A stretch of 64,000 nt of DNA from Ascaris suum (GCA_013433145.1 CM024184.1:558137-622136), one strand, 5' to 3'. Numbered from the stretch's first letter, positions 29,600 through 43,900 are shown. Program-made: numbers and translations. Notes: generated from the sequence alone by a model not told the origin.

Positions 29600-31722
29600 C
29601 ACCTCAGAATACGAGCATTTGAAGCTGTAAGCATTGCAAAAGTGAATTGATTAAACATAAGTCGATTCGTTGATATGCTCATTAAAAAACGACAAATGAC
29701 CGGAAAATTCTCATAAATTCTAATTCAATAACAAAGAAAGATTGATCATAGATTTCTGAAGATTATCTACTTTGTGCCTAAAAGGAATGACTAATAACGA
29801 AAATCTTTGTTGTACACAAAATTGGCCTAGAAGCTTTATGACTGCTTCGTCAGCGTTGTAGTCCTAGGCCTTTTTTTAAAATCATCAAGATATTCCTCAA
29901 AAATATTCATTAAATTTATTTCGATTTAATAGCGGCAGGTTCTTTCCGTCAATGACGTATGCCTATTGAACTTTATGCCTCATCCTTCTTATACATTCGA
30001 TGCAGTATCAAGCAGGCGTGGCTGTAAATGCTCGAAGGTTATGTGACCATAATGGTTGAATTCCACTGTCGTACGAGAGACCTTCAAAGATGGAGAAACA
30101 AGTATTTGAGAGGCAATCCTACGGCAAAGCGCTTCCTAATATTTTCACTAACAATATAAACAAATTAACATTGAATGTTTCAAATGAGCACTAAATAGAA
30201 CTCAACGGGAAATTTTTTTTAATTAATAACTTACATGAACGGAGAGGTAATTCGGCGGAAATTTTGAAAAAAAAAATGAACTTTCGCTTCAAGATTCCCA
30301 CTCGAAGTAAAGGATTTCACGATTTGGTACCATTCAATGGTGTTGCTCATTTCATATTTGCATCCCCTTTATTTTTTGAACAATTTTCATCTCATATTGC
30401 CTAAAATTGAAGTGTTAAAAATTTTCAAAAACTTTTATCAAAAAAAAAAAAAAATTCTATCGGCTAATACAAAAATATTTTTCTTTCATCTAAAATATAA
30501 AGCTATGATTAACGGACATCAGTTAAGTTAACATTACTGATATATTCTAGGCATGATTATGAATATATTCCAACTTCATATGTCTAATTTTTTACTCCGA
30601 CTTCACCGATGATTTTTTTCATATCTTTTCGAATTTAAGTCTCTTTTAGCTGACTAAATTTTCAATCAGTAATAGCGTCTTGATGATTTCATTATTAATG
30701 CTTTTTGTAGTAGCCAGAAAAAGCAGTAAAATCACTACATTTAGTAGTATTCTACACTATTGTCGGTTGTCAATAAATTTTATTGACAATAGAAATTTAA
30801 TGTTGCAGTTACGAAGTGGTGGCTCGAGGTATCTAGCGATTTGAAACCAAATTGTTCTTTATGAGACATTTCTTGTGCTCATTGTCGGGGACGAAGTTAA
30901 GAAAAAAATTAAAGAATCCTAACGTCACTGAGAAGAACAAATGAAAACTGGATTTGAGCAGAAATGTCCTTCAGTTTCATGAACTGCCGGCACTTTCAGG
31001 AAGTTAGCGTGAAACATAAGAGGGAGTACTTATATGTTGCCAAAGGGAGGCTTATCGATTTTATGGTCGTTGCAGAGACAAAACAAGTTCAACGTATATA
31101 AACCTTTGAATAATATTCATAAAACTGGTTTCATATATTCCTCGGACAACATATGTCAATTTTTTTCCAAAACTGATCTATTTAAGCGATAGATCACTCA
31201 AAAAAGAGTAGAAAGATAGGTATTCTTGGTGAGGTGTTTTTCACTGACGTCTACTCGTCTAGAAATTAACCGCCGCTTTGTTCTAATTTATTAGATCATT
31301 CGAAAGGATTGAACTCGAAAGCAATCGAAGTTTCCTACGACAATTCATCATTAGAGGATCTCCTCATTAACTTCAATAAACAATTTTCATCGAGGGATTA
31401 ATCATAACAAATCCAATCGAAGTTAATCAAATCCAAGTGAGATGAAAGAAATTCAATTTAATTAATACTGATCCTGATTGTAGCTGCTTTGGAGGAAAGT
31501 AGAGGAGATTTTCAACTCAAAAATGCATCACAATGACACAAAAGGTTCGTGATAGTAAAGAAAATACGACTTTCAATTAAAGATTAAAATGAGCCAAATA
31601 TTTGAAATAAAATGCAAATAACTTAAAAATAAAAATTAAATTAAAGAAAACATTTCATAGTGAGTGACCAAATGCATTTCTCGGAATTGAGTCAGCAGTG
31701 TAGTTACAGAAGAGGAGGGGTT
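29600..31722. other. Stretch with no gene recognised
   Basis: AT-rich sequence upstream of the PGAP2-like gene, so its promoter may lie here, but I see no clear TATA element. It contains a hairpin-like sequence followed by seven T at 29824-29877 and a perfect palindrome at 30767-30789. Confidence 0.4.
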
Positions 31723-32056
31723 TTAGGTGGAATAGTGGGCGAGTGACAAAGCCATATGCTCATATCCGAACTTTGGCAGTATGAATAATATATACTCTAT
31801 CTCCTCTCGTATCTCAGGTGATATCATAATTTCAAAAAGAATTGATCCCTGTTGGTATTGCAAGTCTCTTTTGCTTTTCCTCCACCTCTCTAAATTTCTA
31901 CAAACGACTACACGCGCACCGGATGTTCCTTCATCCGAAGTTTCCAACGAAAATAATCTTCGAGGCAGCTGCCCCGCAGCGAATCCTGGAAGAACTGATC
32001 CTTCAAGTCTTTTTAAGTTAGCTGCAATCCTGACGGTTTCGTAACTAAAACTTATC
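31723..32056 (-). CDS. Putative terminal coding exon of an unrecognised minus-strand gene
   Basis: A 334-nt exon-like frame with a good acceptor (GCTTTTGCAG) and a TAA stop. It reads SYETVRIAANLKRLEGSVLP in its first part, a basic middle (CRNLERWRKSKRDLQYQQG) and EIREEIEYILFILPKFGYEH near the end. It enters in phase 2. I found no matching upstream exon; an ATG frame (MNSFRWILSVRVSSTR) about 150 nt upstream looks like a mitochondrial presequence but cannot be joined in phase. The plus strand is also open over part of this stretch, so orientation is uncertain. Confidence 0.33.
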
Positions 32057-32444
32057 CTGCAAAAGCAAACTGTTCAATCCCTTGCCAAAGAAATATTTCT
32101 CGATTTGTGCCTTCTCATGCAATGTTTCCCACACGTGTAGATGAAACTCGAACTGATAGGATCCATCGGAAAGAATTCATCTTTTCGCTAACTCATATGC
32201 CCTCCTTTAAAAATTCAATTTCTTCGCATTTTTGGACAATTCAGCAAACAGCGACATCACACTTCTTTGTCATTACCATTCAGATTGACACTGATATTAC
32301 AGATCACAGATCGGACAATAACATCGCAGATCTTTCAGCAATAACTTTAGACACAACACAGACGTTTGACATTGACGGCAACCAACATTAATTTCTTCGT
32401 CCCTCCATGTAACCGTTTTGGGGACCGCGTTGGCAAGGATATGA

Positions 32445-32519
32445 ATCATGTAAGTATGTAAGAAAGTATGTAAGAAATATATGATCATGTAAGTATGTAA
32501 GTAATCATGTATGTAAGAA
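32445..32519. repeat. Short tandem repeats of an ATGTAAGT-like unit
   Basis: ATCATGTAAGTATGTAAG and close variants recur with irregular spacing across about 75 nt. The antisense reading (HTYMI repeats) is an artefact of this. Confidence 0.85.
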
Positions 32520-32915
32520 AAATTGTTAAATTTATTCTGCTTCATATTTTGCATATCACAATCTTAAACTTAATAACGCCATGAAGCATTGACAGCATTA
32601 ATTCGTGCAGCAAATTATCACATCATGTTATAATAATAATAGTAATAATTTGAAAATTAGAAACGCGTTCATGTTGCAACACAATATTTTTTCCCACTAT
32701 CAGTAACCCTCATAAAAACAGCTAATGCTCTTTTATCTGCTCGTTTACTTACGTACGAAATAAGTATTTAATGGATCAATTTATTGACTGCCTTAAACTC
32801 CCTTTCTACGGTAGAGAGTTATTAATTGTCATGACTGTGAAATATGTCAACTCAGTGAGATACCAACTGATTAACCCGGTCGGTCTTTCACTGTCCATTT
32901 AACCATCCGTTTCAG

Positions 32916-32989
32916 TTCCCAATAATTAACTTGGCCAGGATGCAAGATGCCGATGAAGCGGCCACCCATTTAGTTGCTTGTCATCTTTA
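32916..32989 (+). CDS. Possible short terminal exon
   Basis: A good acceptor (CATCCGTTTCAG) precedes a 24-codon frame (FPIINLARMQDADEAATHLV) ending in TAG. The composition is protein-like, but it is very short and no upstream plus-strand exon was joined to it with confidence. Confidence 0.2.
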
Positions 32990-34295
32990 GTGAATACTCG
33001 CTAAGGCTACAAGTCTTTCGACGATTAACGATGATGCTTGCAAGCAGTAGCAAAAAAAAAAACACTATAGTAATTTGTGGTTTTATAAAGGTGCTGTAAT
33101 GACATTTCTTTCATCCCATCAACAACTGTATTGATCTTATTTCAAACATTCCCGGAAGAATTCATTGAATAGAGAGGCTCTTCTTTCTTTCTCTTCCGCG
33201 CAGTATAGCTTCTCTTATTCGCGCTTTCTCTTCAAAAGCTGAACATAGATACTATCTCAAGTTATGTAATGTAGACTATTATCGGTTCATTTAGCAAGAA
33301 GTAATAGTGCACCAATGCCTCATGTCGCTCTTCTTCTAAAATCGCACAGAATCAGTTATGAACTCGACGATTCGACCGCTTTTCAGCGATTGCGTATTGC
33401 TCAGTAGCTGAAAAATGAAAATCTTTTCGACGTAGTGAATTGAAGGTAGCCGATCCGTATTGAACACGAAATTAAAACGCACTAATTCACATCAAAGGGC
33501 AATAAATTAAGCTGAAGCGATTCAGATGAGATGATGTAAATCTATTAAAGAGAAATAAAGGTGAGTAATATAGAAGTGATAAAATTGTAATGGATTCAGG
33601 TCAGGTAAAGTGGCACTGAGCAAAGGTTTTCAATTGCACATTCACCTATGAAGTAAAATCGAGACAATTGACTTCTCCTTTGCAGTGTATCAAGAAATAT
33701 TAACGCATAAAATGTACTGTTCATGTGGAAAGTCGTAAATAATATAAACCTTCACTTCGAGATCAAGGCATACATATTTTTCGATATTAAGTTATGACGT
33801 AATGATTTAGCGGGTGCAGATCAAACAGCACATGGTGAGTGGCAGAAAATAACTGGAACGAAGCAGGTAACGGGCTACGAGTTGATCGATGGAACAATGA
33901 ATAATTACAGAATCAGTGATTCATTGCACTAGACATCGATGCACTATGTTTACGGCGCAGATTCCGCTGAAAGATATGAGAAGACGCTACGTCCCTAATT
34001 AATCACATAGTGCTAAGTATACGCGTTCCTGTCATCGATTTCTTGTCGAAGTGGAAGGGAGGAGCGGAAGAGGAAAAACGGGTGAATGAAGTTTTAAGAA
34101 ATTTACATGGATAAATACGGCTAAACTAAGAAGAAATAAATTTTTGGGCCATTTATTTCTTTTTTTCCAACAACGGCAATAAACTTGCAGCATCGAGAGC
34201 AGAAATTTAATCAGAAAAATTTTCACTGCTCAAATGGTTTGGTAGGGAAGAAGTTCAGTGAAGTTTTGTTAAACCTGAAAATGTAAAACTATTAG
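32990..34295. other. Stretch with no firm gene
   Basis: A 30-codon plus-strand frame beginning MPHVALLLKSHRISYE at 33317 ends at a possible donor (CA|GTAGCT). Nothing could be joined to it. The rest shows no motif on either strand. Confidence 0.35.
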
Positions 34296-34562
34296 AATTG
34301 TATAGTTTTCACGGTTTTCTTGTGGATTGTTTGGCTTTGCGGATCGTTGAGCGCTGAAAGCTTGCGTAAGAGGAAAGAGTCCTTTGCAGATGTTTATGAA
34401 AAGGAGTTCGACAAAATAATCACCTTCCGGCGAGAAATTTTCCGTCCTCCGGAACAGAGGGAAGGTCATTTCTTCGTCGCAACTCGAAAAGTTCGGCGGA
34501 GCAGAGAACACGGATTTCCCACACTTCACACAAAATCACGGCTCAACAGGAACATCAAATAG
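34296..34562 (+). CDS. Putative terminal exon with a hydrophobic leader and charged body
   Basis: A frame of 89 codons opens after a possible acceptor (AAACTATTAG) and ends in TAG. It begins with a hydrophobic run like a signal peptide or membrane anchor (VFFLWIVWLCGSLSAES), followed by a strongly charged region (LRKRKESFADVYEKEFDKI) and a basic C-terminus. No in-frame ATG is present, so a first exon is missing. The minus strand is also open. I do not recognise the family. Confidence 0.28.
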   Translation, partial: NCIVFTVFLWIVWLCGSLSAESLRKRKESFADVYEKEFDKIITFRREIFRPPEQREGHFFVATRKVRRSREHGFPTLHTKSRLNRNIK

Positions 34563-34994
34563 AAAACCGATTCGTTGGGCTCCTAGTGGAAGCCTCCTCG
34601 TGATAATCAGTCTTAGTGGAAGATAATCAGTTAAAACCAACTTAGACAATCCATTGAGTGACTTGTCAAAAAATTCGTAACTTCTTTTCGTTTATATCAA
34701 GAAGCGATTCGCATCAAATTTTCCACAAGAACTAGAAAAAAATAAGAGAAAATTGCGCTATGCAGTTGTCACGAACTTATCTAGAAAAGTCCGAGTTGAA
34801 AAACGATGATGTGTTGGTCAGATATAGTCAATGCATCAGAGTTGGGTCAAGAAGTAGTAAGTGAAGAAATACAAATTTTCACTGCTGAATGGGATTAGCA
34901 GGGAATTTTTTTGTCCATATATTAGCGTATTATATAAAATGAATATTTAATAATTGACAGTTTAAAAGATATTTTTTTCAATAAATTCTTCCAT

Positions 34995-37900
34995 TCAAAT
35001 AGTCACTGCAATGAAATATAAAAATTTGTATACCAACTGTGTGGTATATGTCAGAAAAACAACTGGTGAAAGACTGGCATAGAATTGTACGTTGCGATGA
35101 TTGCCCTGAGGAATAAAACCAAGCTCCGCATCGTTTATGTACCGAAAAAGGAGTAAACTCTGTGGAGTAGTCGTAAATCTGCATCGGTTTAGTTCATGTT
35201 GATCTGTATAGATAACGATTTTCACAGTTAGTAATAAGTACTTTAATTTGCCATTTACAGAAACTATAAGAAATGGAAGACTGGATATTTAGAAGAAGTA
35301 AAAGAAGAAGCAAGTAAATAGCCAAATGGCAGCAAATAGGTAGCAATAGTAGTATTGACTAAGTAATAAATAATCATATAACAAATAAATACTAAAAATA
35401 ATTGAATGATTAAACAAGTAAAATGCATTAACTCACTAGGTGTTATAGATGGAATCATTTCATCCTCACTTTTTTCAATGTTGTGCTCGTTTCTTTTCTC
35501 TGATTCAATTTTCGTCTGAAATTGAGAGAAATTTTGTATTTGATTTCTTTTTTTTTGTATTCTCTTCCTATGTTTCTTTAGAATAAATTGTTGATAGAAG
35601 AAACAAATAGAAGGTTCCTCCTAGAAGGTTATTAGGATGATATTTATTTTTACACTTCAGGATATTAATTCAGTCGAATGTAGAAATATTAATGAAAGCG
35701 CAAAACGATAGACAACAATACAATTTCTATAATCAAACCATCGATTTCATAAATTGTCAAGAAGTAAGGAAACGTGTCGGATGATGCACTCAAATTGCGA
35801 GCGCTTCAAAAATTCACAAAAGTACTCGAAAAACACTCAAGCGTGAAGTACCAATGAATCTTTGCCAATTTCATCGGCGTAATTTTCAGCTAATTAAGCT
35901 GCAATTAAAGTAACTTTAACACAGCCTCGCAGATTATACGTTAGTTGCAGGAGATTTTCGGTCGAACAGGCAAAACCGAGTTTCGCAGAAAGCCTCATTT
36001 TTGTACGTTTCTCCAAAAATCAGTGAAAATGGGAAAGAATCTAGTCAACTTTTTCCTGGCTGAGTTTAAAAAATGCCATGTTTCGGCAGGTAAGAGAGTG
36101 CCGCGCATTCAGGTGCAGGTGAGGTAAAATAGTGTCAAAATATAAGGAAGACGGAGCTTAGTGCATTTCCACGCTATCAGCATAATCATAACGTCGAATA
36201 ATTTCCAATGATTTCATTTTCAGAAGTGTTTGCGATGGTTAGCTACAAATGCAACTTATTCAGACCCAAAAAGGTAAATTCATTCAAATCAGCCAAAAAT
36301 AGCATTTTCACTTAAGTATGCAAATGAATTTGCTCAGGGATTCCTGTTCATCAGTAGATCTCCCTCAACAATCAAATAATACTATTTACCTGACAAATAG
36401 GTGAACGAGCATGCACATAAACGCTGAATGTAAGTGCTCAAACCAAAGCGATATGTAGATAAGTTAGGAGCAAAAACAAGCAGACATATGTGCAGAACGG
36501 TAGTCATTTATAGCCTTATGGCCACAAACTAACCTCAGATGTTCGAGATGGGCTCAATCTTCGCTCCTCCTGAACTTTCACCTCGTTGGTATACTCGTGC
36601 CAAAAACCCAAAATCATAAGTAATAAGAGAACAAGTAAAATAGTAGTAATCAACCATAACAACGACATCACAACCACGCACTTAACCAAGTAGTATTCAG
36701 ATAACAGCTTTATTTCGACGTTCAGCGGCTGTTTTACCCTTATGTTCTTATGCAAAAACGTTACCTAATCGTTAACTGAATATCATTTACCGGAATAATT
36801 AGCATGTAGTCTGGCGAGCCTGCAAAGTTTCAAAACATGAATAAATGATTAATCTTCGCTTGCATGTATGCCTTTGTGCCGGCTCACTAATATCCTTAGC
36901 CCAAGGTTTTTTGGTTGGGTGAATCCTTCTTCGACTATGTGATGGTTGCAGCGGTGATTCCGTGGTCCATGAAAGTGAGTTTAGGGAAGTTTCTTCAACC
37001 GAGAACCCGTTCCTTGTGATATCATATGTTCGGGGAAGGGGTGGATTAGGGGAGAGGAGGCCAATCTGACGTCCTCCTAAAATGTTCAGAGCCTCATTAT
37101 AATGAAAAGAGAAATTAGCCGGGCTCGTATTTCCTTATAGAAAACTATCATTCTTCACTATACCAAAAATGGCAATGTAGCTCGCAGACAATTTTACCAC
37201 CTTATATGCAATCGAATTTCTCCGCTTCATAGGACGCCTACTGGATAGTAGTGTCGTTTTGACTCTTTCTGGACAATAGATGAGTTAATAAACAAAGCCA
37301 TATGAATTTATAGCATGAAATTTTGTTTGAATATAGTATTCATAATTGCATAACAACAGTTTTCTATACAGGAGGAAGTCTAAAACCTTTTATGACGTAA
37401 GTTGATTGCACCTGGGCTGTTCTCCGCGTAATTATGGCCCTTCTGAAACAAAAAAAAACCTGTTTTGTTTAAATATCGACAGATCGAAGAACACTGCATG
37501 GTGGCCGCACTTATAAAATTGTTCTTCAGTACAACATTTCGTTATTGTTAGAATTCCATACTAATTGAATCACTAGGAGGTAACCTAATAAGCTTAAAAA
37601 TGCTTTGATAAATGAAGTGAACAAAATGCAAAAAATCGTCTCGTAAATGGCGAAAGAGGAATACAGCTTTAACTAATCAAGTTATGGCTGAAATGACATC
37701 AGAACCAAGAAGCAATGTGTTAATATCCTATTATTTTCTAGTGTATCAATGAGATATGGATTTTAACTTGACTGCGTGGCCACAGCAGAGCCGAAGTAGA
37801 AGAATTGACTTCGACTTCAATATTTTTTCAAAGCATAGCCATTAGACGGAGATTTCCACATATATTGCCATAATATATTCAATTAACGTACACCCAAATA

Positions 37901-40900
37901 TAGATTTGATTTGCAAAAGCGGAATATTTCCTTAGTGGAATTTTGCATCTTAAGGCACATGTTGGTCATTATTTGTAAACTATGCAATTTATATAAGCAT
38001 TTATAATTGTGTGTACTGTTTTATTTATTTATGTACTTTTTATCTTTAATTCTTTGCACTTTATACAGTTATTATGCCGTACAAACTTATGCGATGTCAT
38101 TTTTAATCTTTAAACGAAAATATCTGACCACACTGAAGTGTAATTTAGCGCGCGAATGGAGCTTGTGTTTGTTGTTTTGCTCTTCCGTGCTTGAGAGTTG
38201 AAGGGTAGAGAACTTTGAAGACGTTACCACCCATCTTTTCTTCATTATGTCATAAAATATAAATGTTTATTATGCAATATGTTAACAGTATGAAGTATAA
38301 TTGAATTTAATTCGTACAGATTAAGGTCTTTTCAAATACCTACTAAAACCTTCTGAATTACTTGCCTTCATTCCTAGTTGGTCACGCAGAAAATTACCCA
38401 TCCACTTTTCAAACTGATTTTAAGGGAAACTATCCGAAGATTGTTCATTCATGTTAAGAAATAATTGAGAGAGTGGACAGCAAAATACCAAAATTTATTG
38501 CTTGTGTGACAAGGCGGGGAGGAAAGTTCCAACTTTTCTCCGGAGTTCCTTTTGGTCTTCTACTAATTGCTCATGTAGAAAGGCACTCTTTCAGTTCCAA
38601 AACAAATCGAACATGTCCCCGTTACTCTTTCCACCACGAGGAATGAAATTAGGACAACTATTGTGCATAAACTTGCGCATGTGCGTGCATTCATACATAC
38701 ACGCGCACCAGTGGCCAGGCTCTCAATTTGCAATTTCTGAGTTATCAAGCACCCGCATATGAGCAGTTAACAGGTGCTAAGGTGTGCAATTCTTACTGTC
38801 TACGTGAGTGGTCGTGTAATAAATTAAACCTGCGCTAATGAGCAATATAAACTAACTGCTCGATATTTTGTGCCCAGTATCTATCCTGTATAAAATTATA
38901 CCTTTTTTTACCTTTGTAACATAAAACTCCCACCTCCGTCATGTATAAAATATACAGCACTCTATCAAACAATATGAACTCATTCAGTTTTCCGCATGTG
39001 GACGACCGAAAATATTTAATAGCTAAGAGGTACGAATCGTCTTCGTGAATGCCAATAATATATACAATTGCATGAAAACTATCAACTTTTTAGTACTGTT
39101 AATGAGTACAACTTTTTGCATGGTTATATATGCGAAATGTGATCATTGTCAAAGAAATTTCGATTTCAATTTTTGTCGGCTTCCCTATAAGCACATAAAA
39201 TTCGGTCTCAATACTGCGACCGATAGCATCGTACTTAGGCATCTATTTAATTTCAGCAAAAACAATTTGAATGCTGAGGGAAAATTTCAATGCAAAATGT
39301 ATGTTTATGTACATTTATATGTATTTTGAAACGGGAATCGAAGTAAATCGCTACTAGAACCATAATTAAGGAGGCGAAATATACTTCAACATTTTGATTA
39401 CCAACGATTTGAGGAATTTCTGACTCTTCTTGCATTTATTTAAACTCAGATTGAGTGCTAGAAAACATGCTTGCAATATGTGTCAATCTATGCTATCTGC
39501 ATGCGAAATAATGATAGCCGCAAGGTGTGGAAATGTCTTCGGGAGGGGATAATAGTAAATACATAAAACTGAATAATTTCAACTTTCAAGATGAATCATG
39601 CTTCACAACCCATGTAATGCACAATTCTGTATATTTGAGATGTATTTGAGTATTCTCGAGCATAAATCTTGCATCCTTATTTTCGTTTAGGATCAACAAT
39701 AAATATTTGAAAGGTGAGAAAGACAACTAACTATATGTGATTAGCTCATTTTAAAAAGTTATGAAGATCATTTTGTATCTTATTATAGATAAGATCTTTC
39801 TGATAATTCAACTGAAAATTTGTAGCCACCAAAACAATTGATAAAAGCGGTCATCGGAACTGATATTATTCATGCAAATTGAAAACATGTGCTTTTATTC
39901 ATGTTGTTGCTTTTATTCTTCACATTTTGTGTAACACTGTTAATTCTCTCATTCAAAACTCTCTCCCAGTCAAAGTGCCGATGCGTTTGTCTACTGCGAA
40001 AGAATGACCTATCTCATCAGACATCACGTCCCACCCACACAAGCAGCTGTTCCTAACCTCATTCCGCTTACACCGACCCTCTTGGCTTGCCTTCTTGCGG
40101 ATTTGTGATGTGGTTGCTGTTTTCATTTAGCAGAAAAATTTCCGCTGAGCGATATTGCGATTTTGATTGTCATTGAAGTGCGATAGGCGGTATGATTCAT
40201 CCATCCTTCGCCCACTATTCTTTCTATCGTCTCTCAAACTCATTCTTCTTAAAAATGTTGCATTTCTTCGGTGTAGAAAACTTTAGACGCATATCCTGAA
40301 CTTCCTATTCGAAAGGATCATCCATTCAGGATATGTGTTGTAGTCATAAAGGACGTTTAATGATGCAGTTGCGAAACGTAATTCGCTTCATTCCCATTTA
40401 CAACTGTTTATTTCTGCAAGTCCTTCTCTACTTTCACTTGATCGCTGTTTTATTTTCCCAGTCTTTTGATATAGGTAATTTGTTTAACCATCACTGCATG
40501 CAGAAAATGTGAGAAGTTAGAGTGCTTCAAGTTTATACAACTATACGATCTTTGTGAGTATCTAAGTAGCAATGTAACAATAGAAAATATAGGAGAACAA
40601 AAAAAAAAAAAAAAAAAAGTTGATCTTTTCATAGAAAACAATTCAAAAAATCAATCCGTCACTAAATTATACGTTTAGCGATCCACGTCTGCTTATATTT
40701 CTGCTATAAAATAGTGGAATTAGGCTTGCTATCTGTATGCATCTATGAGTTCCATAATTGTGAAGTTAATCTATCAAATGATCTATTTGCAGCTGATCTC
40801 TTCCTACGCTAATAAAAACTAGCATTAACCAGCATGAAAAAAATTTTTCGAAATTCTTCTAAGTTGATCTCATCTGACGCTGATTATTGACTCTTATCTC

Positions 40901-43900
40901 AATTTCCGTTTCATTTTATGTTCATTTACACTTGTATCTTAATGTTAGAGTAAGATTCACTATGCAAACATGTATCAGCGCTTTCTTTTATTTACGAAGC
41001 ACTTTGCGTCAACAAATGTTGTAAAGAGATTTTTGAATGAAGCATTTTACCTATTGCAAAATTATATCACTCATCATTATCGATCTTTTCTGAGTTTTCG
41101 GCAAGTTTTTTTTTTTCACGGCGTTATACAAAATAGATTTTTTTTGAACACTTTGCAATGTTTCAGTTTTTTTATATCTTTGAATTCTTTTCGCAGTACC
41201 AAAATGATAATGCACTTCTTTTTTAATGAGCGCAAGTCATAATGTCCTTCATCTCTTAGAATATCTATTGATAAGGTAATCATTAACTGAATAAATGAAT
41301 TTTTCGCATCTACAAAAACTTTGAACAAAAGTTTACTTAACAAAAACCATAAATTCCTTTGACTGTATTTCGTTAAAATATTTCCTGGTTTATTTCTTTT
41401 CACATTACAGAAAAAGCATGTTGTTGTGGGTTTTTGAGCTGTTATGTTGTTTAAATATATAATTATCTTTCTATTCAGTGAGGTGATTTTCAAACCCATT
41501 AAACGTTCATTCCATCATGGAAAACGGTAGAAAAAATTAGTTGAGGTTTCTGTTTTGAAGCACTGAAAAGACTGTTGAGCTTGGCTAACCCTGCAGTTTT
41601 TGATAAAATCACAGCGAATAGCAGTAATCCTTTCGCAATACGTTCTTTTAATTTATAATACCACAAAGTAATTCATCCTCTCAAGATTTGAATGACCATA
41701 GAAATGAGAACGAACTTTACAGCCATATAACAGTGGTCAAGTGAAGTTCTTTGATGCCTTCCTGGCTATAATTCCAAGGATAACCTAGGGGGGATTTTTA
41801 TCTGATCGCCGACATTCGTTTCTGACTCAGCATCTTGGCCTAACATCAAAAAGTATGAGCATAAATAAGATAACAAAGTAAAATTGCATACGAATTGCTT
41901 AGAAAATGAAAAAAAAAAAATAAAGTGAAATGCAGACGACATCTGTTTCTCTCTAATATTTTCAGATGGCTTTAAATGCTATGAGTTATCATTTTAATAG
42001 ATATTTGATCTTTTTCAATGCAAAAATGAAACTTTTGTGTTCAGCATCCTAATTTCGAAACGATATTCTTTTGCTAAAGGCAAAACGGAATAAAATTTTT
42101 ATTCAGCTTATTCGCTGCATTTATTGAGAAAATATCATTGCAAAAATCGTTACACTTCATAATTGTTTTTTATTTTTCTTTTCATAACTATTGATTTTCG
42201 TATTCGTCTTTGGAATATTTGTAATTAAATCTAACAAGATCATGCGTATAGTATCGTTCATATCGCAAAATTATAAGAATTATTTAAAATATATTGAAAT
42301 GAAATGAATCAATATTTCATTCATATTCGTCATTGCATCGATAGATCCTCAAAAAAAAAAAAAATTGCACAACTCTTCAATAATTTTTATACTTTTCACA
42401 CAAATTTTCAGAAATGAGAGCGCTAGAGAAGCTAACTTGATATGTATTGTTGCGTTGTTTCATGCGACTAACCACTTTCTTAAATTACCGACGAAAAATG
42501 AATATAACGCGACCGCATCTCGACTATTCTAACTGTTCGGATAATTGTCGAGAAAAAAATTTTCTTGACCTAATTATTGTGTTTATGGAAATCTCACTCT
42601 TGTAAACTGCTTACAAGTGGTTCACATACCTGTATGCCTCTAGCGCCTTTCGAAATCAATGGATCGATGTGAAGCATGATATATGGTGGTGGCCTGTTAT
42701 AAATACTTTAAACAGCAGGGTCATACGGGCAAACGGACAGACAGATAGACGCATACTAGGCAGAGGCAGGACGTCGACATGATGCTTTCTTACAATATAA
42801 GTTTATAGGAATGCATAAAAACCATGTTGTGCTTCAGGCATTAAAACCACATCGCAAGGCGTTTGTGCCGCCGATAATGGTTGCTTCAGGCTATTTACTA
42901 CCGACATAGAAATGTTCAAACGTTTTACTGTTCGATTTTAATCGCTGAAAATTGATCTCTTTGAAATATGAATGCACTTCAAAATAATGATCTTTTTTAA
43001 AATATGCTATTGATTGGAATTATTCTTTCTTAGTATACTTTTGAAAAATTTATAATTTTATTAAAAATTGAAAAATTTATGAGAATAGAATTTTACAATT
43101 ATCGCAGCATAATGTGAAAATGAATTTTTGGTAATTTATTTTGTGCTCTCATCATACTCTCTCATCATTCACTCGAATTCAGTAGAAAAGAGTTAAGCGC
43201 CCGGAGGCCAAGGAGAGAGAAAGAAAGAGACAAAATGATGAAAGACAATAAATTGAACGTTTGCAGAAATACGAATGACTCTAGAATTATGGTCTCTAAA
43301 AGAATGTTCGAAGAAAGCATTGAATTCATAAATGATTCAGCCCTTTACCTCTCCCTTTTCCTCGCGCCGAGCTCTCATTCCAGTCATTAGCTTATATCGA
43401 GTCGTTGATGTAGGTTGTAAGCTGATATTTGTAATTAAATTTTATGTTGTCGTTTTATTACTGATTATCTGACAATCCTATATTACACATATTTAAATGT
43501 GTAATATTTAGATGAGTCTTGCACCGTTCTTCGAGAAAGCGCCAAGTATAATCAACAAACCGGATGGAACTGTGCTATTTGAGTGTATGTGCAACGCGAA
43601 TCCTGAACCAACCGTTAAATGGTTCTTCAAGGTATTATTATATTATCTCTTTTCCATGTTTTATTCCATATTATAATACAACCACTATGAATCGAGTATA
43701 AAGACAATGACTACTTCGATCCATTCAAAGGCTCTTTTTATACTATCAAATATTTTTTTCTAGAAGAATGCCATTTTTCCATCGTAAAAAATTTTGAAAA
43801 TTTGCCTCTATTAATGATAATTCTATATTTTCCGTCAAAATTTCACTCCTATTTATGTCATCCAATTTTTTTTCCGGTCACCACCTTTGTCAGTATAGCA

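Noticed and set aside
41116..41499. 127-codon minus-strand open frame
   Set aside because: Low-complexity, lysine/isoleucine/phenylalanine-rich product with no motif or splice context; within chance expectation over the window.
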